Of a DNA stretch of 64,000 nucleotides, positions 34,271-44,978 are shown one piece after another. Below the pieces are notes generated by a model that was given only the letters and a program-made list of their open reading frames with translations, had not been told where the DNA came from and did not search any database. This stretch comes from Pogostemon cablin (taxonomy: Eukaryota; Streptophyta; Magnoliopsida; Lamiales; Lamiaceae), in contig CM042987.1 of assembly GCA_023678885.1 (NCBI GenBank), positions 30,466,927 through 30,530,926 on the forward strand, read 5' to 3'. Each line of letters opens with the position of its first letter. The first letter of the stretch is position 1. Both the position numbers and the translations under genes were made by a program.

Positions 34271-36550
34271 TTAAATCTAAGTTGTATGGTGATTTGGGGA
34301 TTGGACCGTATACAGGGTATATAGTATTCTACGAAGCCAGTAGTAGGGTCCCTTAATACAGATGTTCTTAGAGAGGTTAAATTGAGGGCCCAAATCATTT
34401 CTTGACCCACCAAATTGCGAGTCCAGATCATATTTCTATGGTGATAATGGGCCTTGTTTAGGCCCAAGTAATAACAGAATAAATATTACTACTAAAGCCC
34501 ACATACCATGGATAATCAAAGAGAACGCAACTTAAGAGATTTATTTTAAAAAAATATCCCTAATTATTGATACTAATCTAAAATAAATCTCGCAAAAAGG
34601 TTCACAGTTTCCATCCCATAATAATTTTCACATCTAAAAAAAAAATCCAATATTTTTATTTGATAATTTAAAATTTACTTTAATTTCCAAAATTTATTTA
34701 TTTTATCTAACACATAACATTATTTTACATTTTATTTATTACTGAAATACCCCAAAAATAAAAATGTTTAAAAAAATTAACTTTTTAAATAATGTGGAAC
34801 ATAAACATAACCAAATGTTCGAAAAGAGGGAGAAATTATTTTATTACAAGTCGATCATATTAGTATATTGTTTAAGAGTATGTTTGGATAAAAAAATTAA
34901 TATATAGATTAATAAAGGTTAAAAATTATGTCAAACAAGGGGTGACATTGATTATTTTCTTAAATTTTTCATTAGTTACATTTGATATTTACTCCACTCC
35001 CAGTTTGTATTTCATGAGAGCCATTATTTGTCGCATGGACTTAGGAAAAATTAATCTGAATATAAGTGTAATTAGTGTAAAAACTTTGTTATTTTTAATA
35101 ATTTTTTTTAAGCCTATTATATAATATTATACATAAAATAATTCACTGTATCATTATCAATAAAATTGATTGACCACTTTTAGTTAATTATTTTTTATTC
35201 GTCTTATATAAGAACTTACGTGAGACGTCTCACATAAGACTTGTCCATAAAAAATTATCTCTAAATAAAATAATTATATATTAATAATGATAAAAAGTAT
35301 ATTAATAATTTAATTTATTTGATAATTTATTTATGTTGTAGAGGAGATGTAAAATTATAATTATATACTTAAAATTAATTTTAAATTCTAAAAATAAGAC
35401 TTGAAATTATAATTATACACTTAAATTAATACTAAACCTGATAAATATTAAACGTAAAATAAACCCTAAACCTCTAGGTTTGATGAACGTATATATATGG
35501 CTCAAAGTGTTCGCCATTTTTCAAAGTTCAAGGCTCATAAGATTATAAATTGTTATAATCAATAATCATTATCTAATATGTACTTAAAATAACAGAGTAA
35601 ATTATTCTTCCTAAAGTCCCTTTGTTTCTCTTCATCTATTCAATTTCGTATATTAATTTCTCTATCATCGAGAATAGACTTTAAAATAGTAGTACATATG
35701 TTACAATTATCTGCATGAGATGTAGATCAATTCTAAGCCGTACATTTTATCAAAATTAAAATTTATAGTCTATAATATATTAATGCTCAAAACTAATTCT
35801 CCAACGCAAACTCCCTTCCTCATCATCTTAAATTAATTTATTACTCTCTATATATGTCTCACAAATAAATTCACATAAATTATTTTAATTTATCCGACAA
35901 ATAAATTCACAAACTCAAATAAGAAAATAACGCATGACTCAACGATATCGCAAACACGTTTTAATTTTAAGAATTATCATTCTTTACGACTCATATAATT
36001 TATATTATAATTAATTTATTTATTATTTAAAAATATTGTATGGTGAGGCAGGAGAATTTGATTTTACCATAAAATCTCGTATACACGATAATATGGAGTA
36101 CATAACACGATCACACATACATAAACTCAAATGAAAACAGACCATTCCCACGTATCATGCATGGATATATATAAATTAAATGTGCATACTATATACATTT
36201 ATATATATATAGTTTTGTTTTTATCTTTGCAATATTTTTTCTCTTAAAATGCAGTATGATCACTTGCTTTTTCTTTTCTTTTTTTTTTAAATCTCATACA
36301 TCTCAAGTTTTTCAAATTTCACAGAAAGTATTTAATAAGATACAATTTTGATAATATATCATTATCTCATGAGTAATCCTTACCCCTTTACTAATTTTAT
36401 AGGAGATCGTAAGAATTTTCTATTTAATTAATACAGAGTATGAATTATGTACAATCGAATGAAAGTGTAAAAAAAAAAAACAAAAACTGCACTCTTCAAA
36501 ACATAAGTATTGAGTATTGTCTCTCCTTATGAGACATTTAGATTTAGATT

Positions 36551-37127
36551 TGTTGGGTTTATCTGCCCAGCGGAGCCGGGCCCACTCAATCCACTAGCAT
36601 GATATTGTCTGCTTTGGGCCGCCCACTGGCCCGCACGGTTTTACCACTCTGGGTATCACACCCAAAACCGCACGGTTTTACCACTCTGGGTATCACACCC
36701 AAAAGGCCTCATGCTAGGGAGAGACTCTCTCATACTTATAAACTCATCGTCATCCCCACTTCTAACCGATGTGGGACTTTGGTTGACACCCAACCAATAT
36801 TTTCCCCTCAAACAAAGTCCCGCAGCTAGACCATCCAGTTTGAGGTCCGAACATCCCACCAACCCCGGGCTGGGGGTTGGCCGGTTAAGTCTGGGGTCTG
36901 GCTCTGATACCACTTGTTGGGTTTATCTGGCCCAGCGGAGCCGGGCCCACTCAATCCACTAGCATGATATTGTCCGCTTTGAGCCGCCCACTGGCCCGCA
37001 CGGTTTTACCACTTTGAGTATCACACCCAAAAGGTCTCATGCTAGGGAGAGACTCTCTCATACTTATAAACACATCGCCATCCCCACTTCTAACCGATGT
37101 GGGACTTTGGTTGACACCCAACCAACA
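36551..37127 (-). mobile_element. TRIM-type retroelement
   Basis: Direct repeats at 36551-36799 (249 bp) and 36915-37127 (213 bp) both begin TGTTGGGTTTATCTG and end in CAACCAAYA. A 5-bp duplication, AGATT, flanks the whole (36546-36550, 37128-37132). On the minus strand the right repeat is followed by TGGTATCAGAGC, the initiator-tRNA-Met primer site, and a GAGGGGAAAA polypurine tract precedes the other repeat. The internal part is only 115 bp, so this is a terminal-repeat retrotransposon in miniature. The 36-bp difference is a tandem duplication of CCGCACGGTTTTACCACTCT within one LTR. Confidence 0.9.
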
Positions 37128-37132
37128 AGATT

Positions 37133-38611
37133 GTATTTGAATTGAATCATTAATTTAAAATTCAATAAAATTGAAAATGAATGGACTTTAAATCAATACA
37201 TTTGAATTATATTGTTTTGATATTTTATAGATTTTTGAAAGATTTTCAAATTAATAGTTCAACAATTATTTTTTAAAATTAAAATTTTATTTATCATAAA
37301 ATAAATAATAATAAAATTTTATTATAATACCATTTAACACTACTGTGCGACCGATGCACAAGAGTAAGTCTAAAGTTTTTTTCTACATATCATTGTATTT
37401 TCTTTTCAATTTATAAATTAAATTTCATTAATTATTTTAATTTGGCAGATGAATTAATTAGGAGAGCATGAGGAAGGCCGAAAAAGAAAGATACATGGTG
37501 GAGAATCAAAGCATGTGGGGCTATGTGATCTGTATGACTATGAAACTCATCTAAAAAGTAATCAAAATATTCATGCAATATCTAATGTTCGTGCAATGAA
37601 TGTAGCATTCATCATTCTAAATTCTAATGCAAATATTCAATATCTATTACTAATGAATTAATTTACACTAATATTCCAAGCATCTGGCAAAATGAAAGAA
37701 TAAATAAAATATTAATATTTTCTAATGTAATATTGTTGGCGATATATAGTTGTAGAAATTAAATTACTTAGTTTACTTTAATTAATACTTCATACAATTT
37801 CATTCACACACACATAATTTTTTTATATCAGAATAATTTTCAATGGTTAATTACCAACAAAATCATGATTATATAAATTGTTAATGACATTATTAGCTAA
37901 GAATTACTAATAGAATTGAATTTTGTTTAATAAAAATTTATCAATCATTACTTTACCAACTAATTTTGTTATTAATATGTTAAAAATCAATTTAATAATG
38001 AAATTAAGATTTACGTAAACTAACAAAAATTAAAATGCATGGGTAAAATCCAAATAAGATGGTAGAGTAAGGGTTTAAATATCCCCCACTTTTTTTTTCA
38101 GAAATGCTTTTTTTTAAAAAAATAAAAAAAATACCACATTCCTTATGATGCTCTCATGCAAGATTCATTGAATTAGAATTGGAGTAAGTTGCATGATCGA
38201 GGAGGAATTTCTTAATGTGGTTAACTAATTAAGAACCCTAATTCTATATATGGTGAAGCCTACCAATTAATTAGGTGGATATAGTTAGTTAGATCTAAAT
38301 AATTATGAATAATTGTGTAACAAGGTTGGAGTTATGTGACAAAAGAATGTGCTTTAGAAAAGGTTTTTTGAGTTGAGCTTTCAAAAAGAGTGTCTTTAAT
38401 AAGTAATGGAATTGAAAGTAAGATAAAGCTGCACCCTTTTATTATGCTTCTTTGATTCTTTGGTGAATAAGGAAAGAATAGATGAGGGGTCCCACTTCAC
38501 TCTTTCTTCCTCTAAGATGATTATTATTATAAGAATATGTACTGTCTTATAAGACTGATACATTTGATATAGATTATGAGAAGAATCGATTTATTGGTAA
38601 AGTATAGTCGT

Positions 38612-38650
<39 letters not shown>

Positions 38651-38749
38651 ATATTTATTGGTAATTAAAGTATATTTATAATTAATCATATTATAATACC
38701 GTAATATAATACTTTAATTTATTATTCATCTGGTCTATTGTGTCTCCAG
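37133..38749. other. AT-rich intergenic stretch
   Basis: No gene. 37850-38000 contains decayed ACCAACAAAAT / TTTACCAACTAATTTTGTTA motifs, perhaps an old CACTA-like MITE. A (TA)n tract occupies about 38616-38646. Confidence 0.4.
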
Positions 38750-38935
38750 GTATGTAAGGGTACAATATTTTGTTCTAAAGGATATACACTTTAATTAATA
38801 AGGGTACAATATTTTATTTAAAAGGGTATACACTTTCATTAAATTTTGTGGATATACACTTTAATTAATAAGGGTACAATATTTTATTTAAAAGGGTATA
38901 CACTTTTATTAAATTTTGTTTTTTTTTTTCAGAAA
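38750..38935. repeat. Tandem duplication, ~90-bp unit
   Basis: GGGTACAATATTTTATTTAA, AAGGGTATACACTTT and ATTAAATTTTG occur in two long copies, preceded by a third diverged partial copy from about 38757. The last unit runs into a T tract. Confidence 0.7.
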
Positions 38936-39177
38936 ATAAAGGGTACATGTTATTTTACTAAAGGATATACCATTTAATATTAAAGAGTATTTAGCGCACG
39001 GTGTTCCCGAAAGCACACAAGTTTTAGCCTTTTAAAACTGGAAGCATACAAGTTTTAGCCTTTTAAAAAAACATAATTTAACTGTTAATAATCATACTTT
39101 AAGATTTTAACAAATGGGTCAATTAGTTACCGAGATTTTATCTTATTATAATTATTAGCATTATAAAATGGGTCAAT

Positions 39178-40140
39178 TAGTATTGGCGAGTCTTGTCTTA
39201 GAGAGTCTTTTCCTAGATTATTCTCTTTGTGCTCTAACAAAGAGGTCAAAGTAGGTGAGTCGGATTGTTGGGTTAATGGTGTTTGGAGTTGGAGCCTTAA
39301 TTGGCGACGAGAACTTTTGTCATGGGAGTCAGATTTAGAAAAAGAATTATGATCTTCTCTTGAATCATTTCTTATGCAGGCCTTTGGTGATGATGTTTGG
39401 ACATGAAAATCCTCAAAAGATGGACAATATTCTATATGGAGTGCTTATCAATGCCAAGTAGCTCAAGTTTCGGTTTCCTCAAACATTGGTGAATATACTT
39501 GCAAAGCTCTATCTAGGATTTGGAATAAATTGACTCCTATGAAATTTTTGGGGCTCGCCTGGAAAATCCTTAGACGTCGGCTTCCTACTAGATCCGCGTT
39601 GAAGAAGATAAATGTTTTGAAAGATGGAGATGACATCTCTTGCATCTTTTGTGGCAATCATGAAGAAACGGTGATGCATCTGTTCCTTGAATGCAACTTT
39701 TCCTATCAAGTTTGGTGTCTTTGCTACTCTTGGTTAAAGTCTCCCATGCCTTGTGCCTCTGATCCAACTATGCATTACCTACAACATTCTGGCATGCTAG
39801 GTATGAAACGAAAAAACACATTATTGAATGCATTTGGTGTTGTGCAGCTTGGTTCATTTGGAATGCCAGGAATAAGAAAATCTTTGAAAACAAGAAAACC
39901 AATCCGGAAAAGACGTTTGAGGAAATTAGAATCAAATCATGGTGCATTTTCTCTACACATTATAGATTTTTATTATTTTTAGATTGGTGTAACAACCCCA
40001 AAATGTGTTGTAAGTAATTGGGGGTCTCTCTTCATAGTTATTGGTGTTATGTTGTTTATAAACCTGTAACTTCTGATTCATTGAGTACTTCTGGTACTCC
40101 TAGTAATATTTATTTTTTTCCTTCCAAAAAAATGAAATGA
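39178..40140 (+). mobile_element. 5'-truncated LINE, C-terminal part of ORF2
   Basis: A degraded frame encodes the end of a non-LTR retrotransposon reverse transcriptase. The zinc-binding RT tail has RRLPTRSALKKINVLKDG and CIFCGNHEETVMHLFLECNF, then after a frame change WCCAAWFIWNARNKKIFENK and KTFEEIRIKSWCIF, to a TAA at 40015-40017. Upstream frames (VNGVWSWSLNWRRELLSWES) also fit the family but carry stops. The 3' end is A-rich near 40126-40140. Target duplications were not identified. Confidence 0.75.
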
Positions 40141-40547
40141 CAAAATATTCTTTATAGTATATGATAATGAGTACTGCTGTGAGAACAATATTTTATAAAC
40201 AATTTATAATATAAATAAAAATTAATAATATTAATAACAAATAATAACTAATTATGAAAATAAAATTATTTGACGTGACACGATCTCGTACCAAGTTTTC
40301 TTATATTTTCATTCCAAACCCTGCCTAATTAAATGCTAACCCGTATAATTCGTATCTAAACCCCAAATAAGACCATATTTAATAAATGAAAAATGAGTGT
40401 AAGAAAAACAGGACACGTTTATGGTTAGTAGCAAAAGAAAATTAAAACCATGGTACGTACGTAGTGTCTTATAAATCCTGTCTTGTGTTATGAACGTGGA
40501 GGCAAAGATGGGGAAGTGAAGTGGCTTACATCAACCACATAAAATAT
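40141..40547. other. Intergenic stretch between LINE and MITE
   Basis: No gene or element is recognised in this A+T-rich piece. Confidence 0.4.
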
Positions 40548-40548
40548 A

Positions 40549-40774
40549 CTCCCTTCGTCCGCTCGAGAGATGATCTTTTTTTTATTTTGGTCGTCTGCTC
40601 CAAAGAGGGCCATTTATATTTTTACACACACCGGATCTACACACACTTACTAATACAATTAAAATATGGGGCTCACACTCCCACTAACATAACTACCCAC
40701 TACACATTAAATAATAATACTCCTTAATCAACGTGCACAAAAGTAAAAGACCCTCTTTTGAGTGGACGGAGGAG
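40549..40774. mobile_element. Stowaway-like MITE, ~225-bp family
   Basis: The ends are CTCCCTTCGTCCGCTCGAGA and ...TTTTGAGTGGACGGAGGAG with TA flanks. The interior is in reverse orientation relative to 29965 (ACTAATACAATTAAAATATG, ACATTAAATAATAATACTCC). Confidence 0.85.
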
Positions 40775-41880
40775 TATTTATTTCTAATATCTATTATGCC
40801 ACATTTTATGTTTTAATATAAGAATGCATGGACCACCTTATTATAAATTTAAAAGTAAAGATCTGTATGAGACCGTCTCATGTAAGTTCATACGTGAAAT
40901 AAATAAAAAATGATACTTTCCATGTGAAATCAGATATCTCGATCGTCTTCTCAAAATTAATAATATGGAGACATGATTTGACAATAAAATATTTTTGACC
41001 TTTTCTTCTCTTATTTTTCAAGTCTTGTCGTGTTCATATCCATCTACGTTGAATGTATTTTTCTTTCTCATTTATACGTTCATAAGAACTGAAAGTGACA
41101 TAACAGAATAATATATATGAATATTTATTTATTTTAAAATCTTCTATTAATTATTATAATTTTAAATCATCTAGCTAGTAGATTGTTTATAACTAATTAA
41201 TATTACAACTGATCAAGGTTCATAAGTAGAATTAATGCCCAGTGAGGTGTATTCCCTCGTCAACGTCATATACATGGAAAATTAGAGTAAATAATATCTA
41301 CTTACTGTGATAACTGATAATAATGATTAATGTGTATACTATACTATAGTAGAAGACAAAAGTAAAACTCTTATGGGAATACTACTTGCACATCAGAAGG
41401 TTTGTTTTTATATTTTTTTAAATAATTATGTTATCTTTTTTATTTGTATTATGGATTTTAAATTAAATAATTTACTTCATCACTACAATTTTTTAACAAT
41501 TCAAATATTTTTTTTATTAAAATGTTATAATTTTTATTCGTCACACGAAATCTGATTGTCTCTCACAAAAATGTTGCGTGAGACGATCTATTTACTCTTA
41601 TAGGAACGAAAAAGGTTATTAATTTAAAATGAGGAGATTCATGATCATTTTCAATTGATCATTACAACATATTTTAATTTTATATTTTTGGAATCGTCCA
41701 AGTAGAATCGACAAATTAAAAACATGAGCTAGGGTGAAAACGTGCCAGTGTTTCAAGAAATAGTACACGTAGGCGTCACGCTGTCAAAAATTATGACAAG
41801 ACTGAGCTCTTTGTCCATCTAGATTTTCTTATTATATTTTATTAATAATTATATAAAGAGTTCAAAACATAAAAGATGTA
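40775..41880. other. AT-rich intergenic stretch
   Basis: No gene. The palindrome-like ATGAGACCGTCTCATGTAAG occurs near 40868 and a half copy, GCGTGAGACGATCT, near 41577. Confidence 0.4.
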
Positions 41881-42071
41881 CTCCTGTTCCTGTTCCAGTC
41901 ATAGTTCCCCATTAACTTTTTGCATACGGGTTTAAAGAGTATCATTATTTTATATGTAGTGAATAGTTATATTAATATTGAGTGGTGGGTGGATCACCTT
42001 TACTAAAAGAGAAAAATGAGTAGAATAGACGTCCAATATAATAAATTAGGGACTTTCGATGGGATGAATGA
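41881..42071. mobile_element. Stowaway-like MITE, degenerate
   Basis: The left end is CTCCTGTTCCTGTTCCAGTC with TA before it. The right end GGGACTTTCGATGGGATGAA is diverged. Internal TTTTTGCATACGGGTTTAAA and TGTAGTGAATAGTTATATTA recall the ~225-bp family. Confidence 0.55.
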
Positions 42072-42089
42072 ATTTTTTTTTTAATTTAT

Positions 42090-42360
42090 TCAAAAATTTC
42101 CAAAACAATTAAGACATTTATTTTTGTTCAAAATCTTTAAGTTTTGTTTTGATTTCATCCAAAAATAATATTTTTTGTATCAATCTTGTCGTATAACTTT
42201 GTAAAAGCATCAATTCTGTCACATCCCATTAAATTTGAAAATTCAAATATTTTTAAGTAAAAATGACAATTTTTATAAGAATTTGAAAGTTATTGGACTA
42301 TTTTGTAGAAATTTAATTCCTTAAAATTATTTTGAATAAAGTAAATTTGTAGTATATATA
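42090..42360. repeat. Inverted copy of the 32.5-kb dispersed repeat
   Basis: Reverse-complement similarity to 32540-32890 runs through AATGACAATTTTTATAAGAA, TATTGGACTATTTTGTAGAA and AAAATTATTTTGAATAAAGT. The class is unknown. Confidence 0.65.
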
Positions 42361-42759
42361 TACTTTTGATTTTACATTCAGTATATAGTGATATATAAGA
42401 GGGATAAACAAACTATAAAATTTAAATTATAGAACTAACGATTAGATTTCTTTCCTTCTATTAATTGAATGGTAATTATATAGTTCATAATTATATATGA
42501 GATATTTATATGAAAATGAACATGTGCTTTTAAACTGGATTTATGATCAGTGGCTCTTATGTCACTAGTTGGTTGGCAAAGAAAATAAAATTAGGATTTG
42601 TGCTTTTCTAATAGAATTTGACGATGCAACGTCTTAAATAAATAATAAATTCAGAACATGTAATTTTCTAGCAAAAACGAAATAACCTAATGTGTGCATG
42701 TTATTAAATATTTTTATACTGCGAAATCTGACTAACACCTATATATATCTCAATGTGTC
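42361..42759. other. AT-rich intergenic stretch
   Basis: Nothing assignable is seen. Confidence 0.4.
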
Positions 42760-42767
42760 ATTACGGC

Positions 42768-43292
42768 TAATACTATCAGAATGGGTTGAGTCACTTGGTC
42801 AACCCGCCCCAACCCACCTAAACCCACTAATTACCTAACCCAAAATTAATCGGCTCTATGAAAGCCCACCCATCTTCAAATCCACTAAAATATGAGCTAA
42901 CCCGCATCGCCCCACCAACCCAACATCAATCCACTTTTATAAATTAAAATTAAAAAAAGTGACATCCAACCTATCCATATATCCCACCCAACCTACCCAT
43001 TCCACACACCCCAATATACCCTACCTTCACCACCAGGCGGCGGCGGCTCCGGTGGCATTTCCGGCGACAGCGATGGCAGCTCAGTTGACATTTCCGGCGG
43101 TGGCTCCGGCGAAGAATATGTTGGAGTTCGATTTGGCCCGATATTACCTCAACGATGAAAAAAAGACCGCGGCCTCGCTTACTAGTGGCCCGCCCCACCA
43201 ATAGTCTGCCTGCAAGTGACCCGCCCCATTTAAACTCATCAAAAAGTGGGTTGTGGTGGGTACCGCCCCACCAACCCATTCTGACAGCTTTA
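42768..43292. mobile_element. Non-autonomous hAT element with G+C-rich cargo
   Basis: An exact 8-bp duplication, ATTACGGC (42760-42767, 43293-43300), flanks the element. The termini TAATACTATCAGAATGGGTT and AACCCATTCTGACAGCTTTA are inverted, the arrangement of hAT-type elements. The subterminal sequence is full of CAACCCGCCCC / GGGTTG motifs. In the middle (about 43030-43140) is a G+C-rich piece with GGCGGCGGCTCCGGTGGC and a related second copy GGCGGTGGCTCCGGCGAA. Its composition is unlike the flanks and it may be captured gene DNA. No transposase is present. Confidence 0.85.
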
Positions 43293-43523
43293 ATTACGGC
43301 TTTAATCATTAAATCATAATAGAAACACTTATATAAATTGGGTTCATGATGTAAACCCTGTAATCCCCATTTCAATTTTATATATCTTATGTATTATTAG
43401 GGCGTTTAAATTAAGGAGGATCACAGAGTTTATGATGTAAACCCCATTTATAAGAGACTAATTCTATAATGATGTTGATTAATAAGTATTGAATTTTTAT
43501 AATAATTAAAATAATAAAATATA

Positions 43524-43595
43524 CTCCTTCATTTCCAAATATTTCTTTTAATTTTTTTTATAATTTACAAAAGAAGTATGAAGAAACAAAGAGAG
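43524..43595. mobile_element. Very short MITE-like element
   Basis: The ends are CTCCTTCATTTCC and ...AAACAAAGAGAG with TA on each side. At 72 bp it is probably an internal-deletion derivative. Confidence 0.45.
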
Positions 43596-43774
43596 TATAT
43601 TAAATGGTGGTCCTGAGCCCATAGTCCCATGGCTAAGAAGAAGCAAGAAAAGGGGCAGAGTGGCCTACAAACCCTAAGTTACTGTTTAAAAATATGAATG
43701 ATACCAAACAAAGCCACCTATTGCAGTCCTTTTGCACATGCTTCCCATTTTGCAATGGTGGGGATAAAAAGCCC

Positions 43775-43775
<1 letters not shown>

Positions 43776-43826
<51 letters not shown>
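43776..43826. repeat. (TTA)n microsatellite
   Basis: About 50 bp of uninterrupted TTA trinucleotide repeat. Confidence 0.9.
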
Positions 43827-43828
<2 letters not shown>

Positions 43829-44051
43829 ATTATTATTGTTATTATCATATATGCAACGTCAGAATAACTCCACTCTTTTTTTAATTTTATGAAGACAAGA
43901 TCATGTTTTATCACCATGTTTCAACTAAGAGAAGCTAAATTATTTTATTCAAGAAGACAACAAAAGGACAAGATCTAGGCAGAATATGTGTGGCCCTTGT
44001 GCTTCTCATGTTCCCTTCAGTGGAGTACTTGTGCATTTTTTATTAATATAT

Positions 44052-44399
44052 AGGGATAATTTCAAATTTAATCTCGTTAGAATTACTCAAAGCAAAAATG
44101 TTTCAAAATTGACAGATTTAGTCCCACGGGAATTTTTCATCAAAATATGTTAATAGTTGATGAAATATTCTGAACCATTAATAAGACCAAAATGGACTAT
44201 GTCTATTTTGAAAAACATAAAATAATATAAATCTAATAGTTTATAATAATATAAATTAATTTGGGATGAAAATTTTTGAAAATTATGATTATAATATTCT
44301 TATGGGACCAAAACCGCTAGCTATGAGAACAGTGTATTCCTACGGGACTATAATTGAACAGAAAGAATTCTTATGGGATCAAATGTGATATTTTCCCTT
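44052..44399. mobile_element. Inverted-repeat MITE-like element
   Basis: The left end AGGGATAATTTCAAATTTAA continues with TCTCGTTAGAATTACTC. The right end is its diverged inverse (GAATTCTTATGGGATCAAAT, GTGATATTTTCCCTT). The interior has TTAGTCCCACGGGAA and TTCCTACGGGACTATAA, also inverted. No coding capacity. Confidence 0.55.
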
Positions 44400-44978
44400 A
44401 ATATATATAAATATGTATACATGTAAATAAATAGTGGTAATATATTATTCAAGATTGGATTTTTTTTAAAAAAAAAATTACCCTAAATTAGACTATACCA
44501 TTATTGTATATACGAGGTTTTTTAAAAAAAATTAATTAAATTTATTGATTTTGGTGGTGTAACGGAGTCTCTTAAATAAAAATAAATTATGAAATATGTT
44601 ATATTTGTTTGATTAGAATTGTTTTGAAATTAATTAGAATATTTTAAGGATATAGAATTGATGTGATATTTATTTTATTGGTGGCGATGTTTAATATTGT
44701 AACACGAACAGCTTAAAGTTTATTATGAGATTTAGAGTGGTTGATTCAAATAAATTAAAACATGAGAATTATGCATTTTAGCTAAACAAACATTGAATGT
44801 CCATGTGACATCACTTCCATTTTCATTACCTCTATATCTATCACAAAAAATAAGAATAAAACTTGTTGGTGATGAATTTTCTCTTCAAAAGAAATTGTAA
44901 TATATACCCTCTTGATCATTTTTTTCTCACTAATAAAATCCCCTTTAAATTTCTTGCAAGAGACCTCATCATCCACAT
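44400..44978. other. 3' flank of the minus-strand Cys/His gene
   Basis: AT-rich. The 200 bp next to the stop codon may be the 3' untranslated region. No other feature is recognised. Confidence 0.4.

Larger units (their letters stand above)
31903..36545. other. Long AT-rich intergenic region
   Basis: I find no convincing gene in this 4.6 kb. It holds the 3' flank of copy H, an 11-base C tract at 32338-32348, a dispersed repeat at 32540-32890, an inverted-repeat element at 33960-34270, a MITE remnant near 34618, and the motif GTGAGACGTCTCACATAAG near 35221. The short open frames present have no recognisable domain. Confidence 0.5.

Noticed and set aside
34240..34467. Minus-strand open frame of 75 codons
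   Set aside because: No recognisable motif; it overlaps the edge of an inverted-repeat element.
36599..36962. Open frames in the G+C-richer region
   Set aside because: They lie inside the TRIM element and are not coding.
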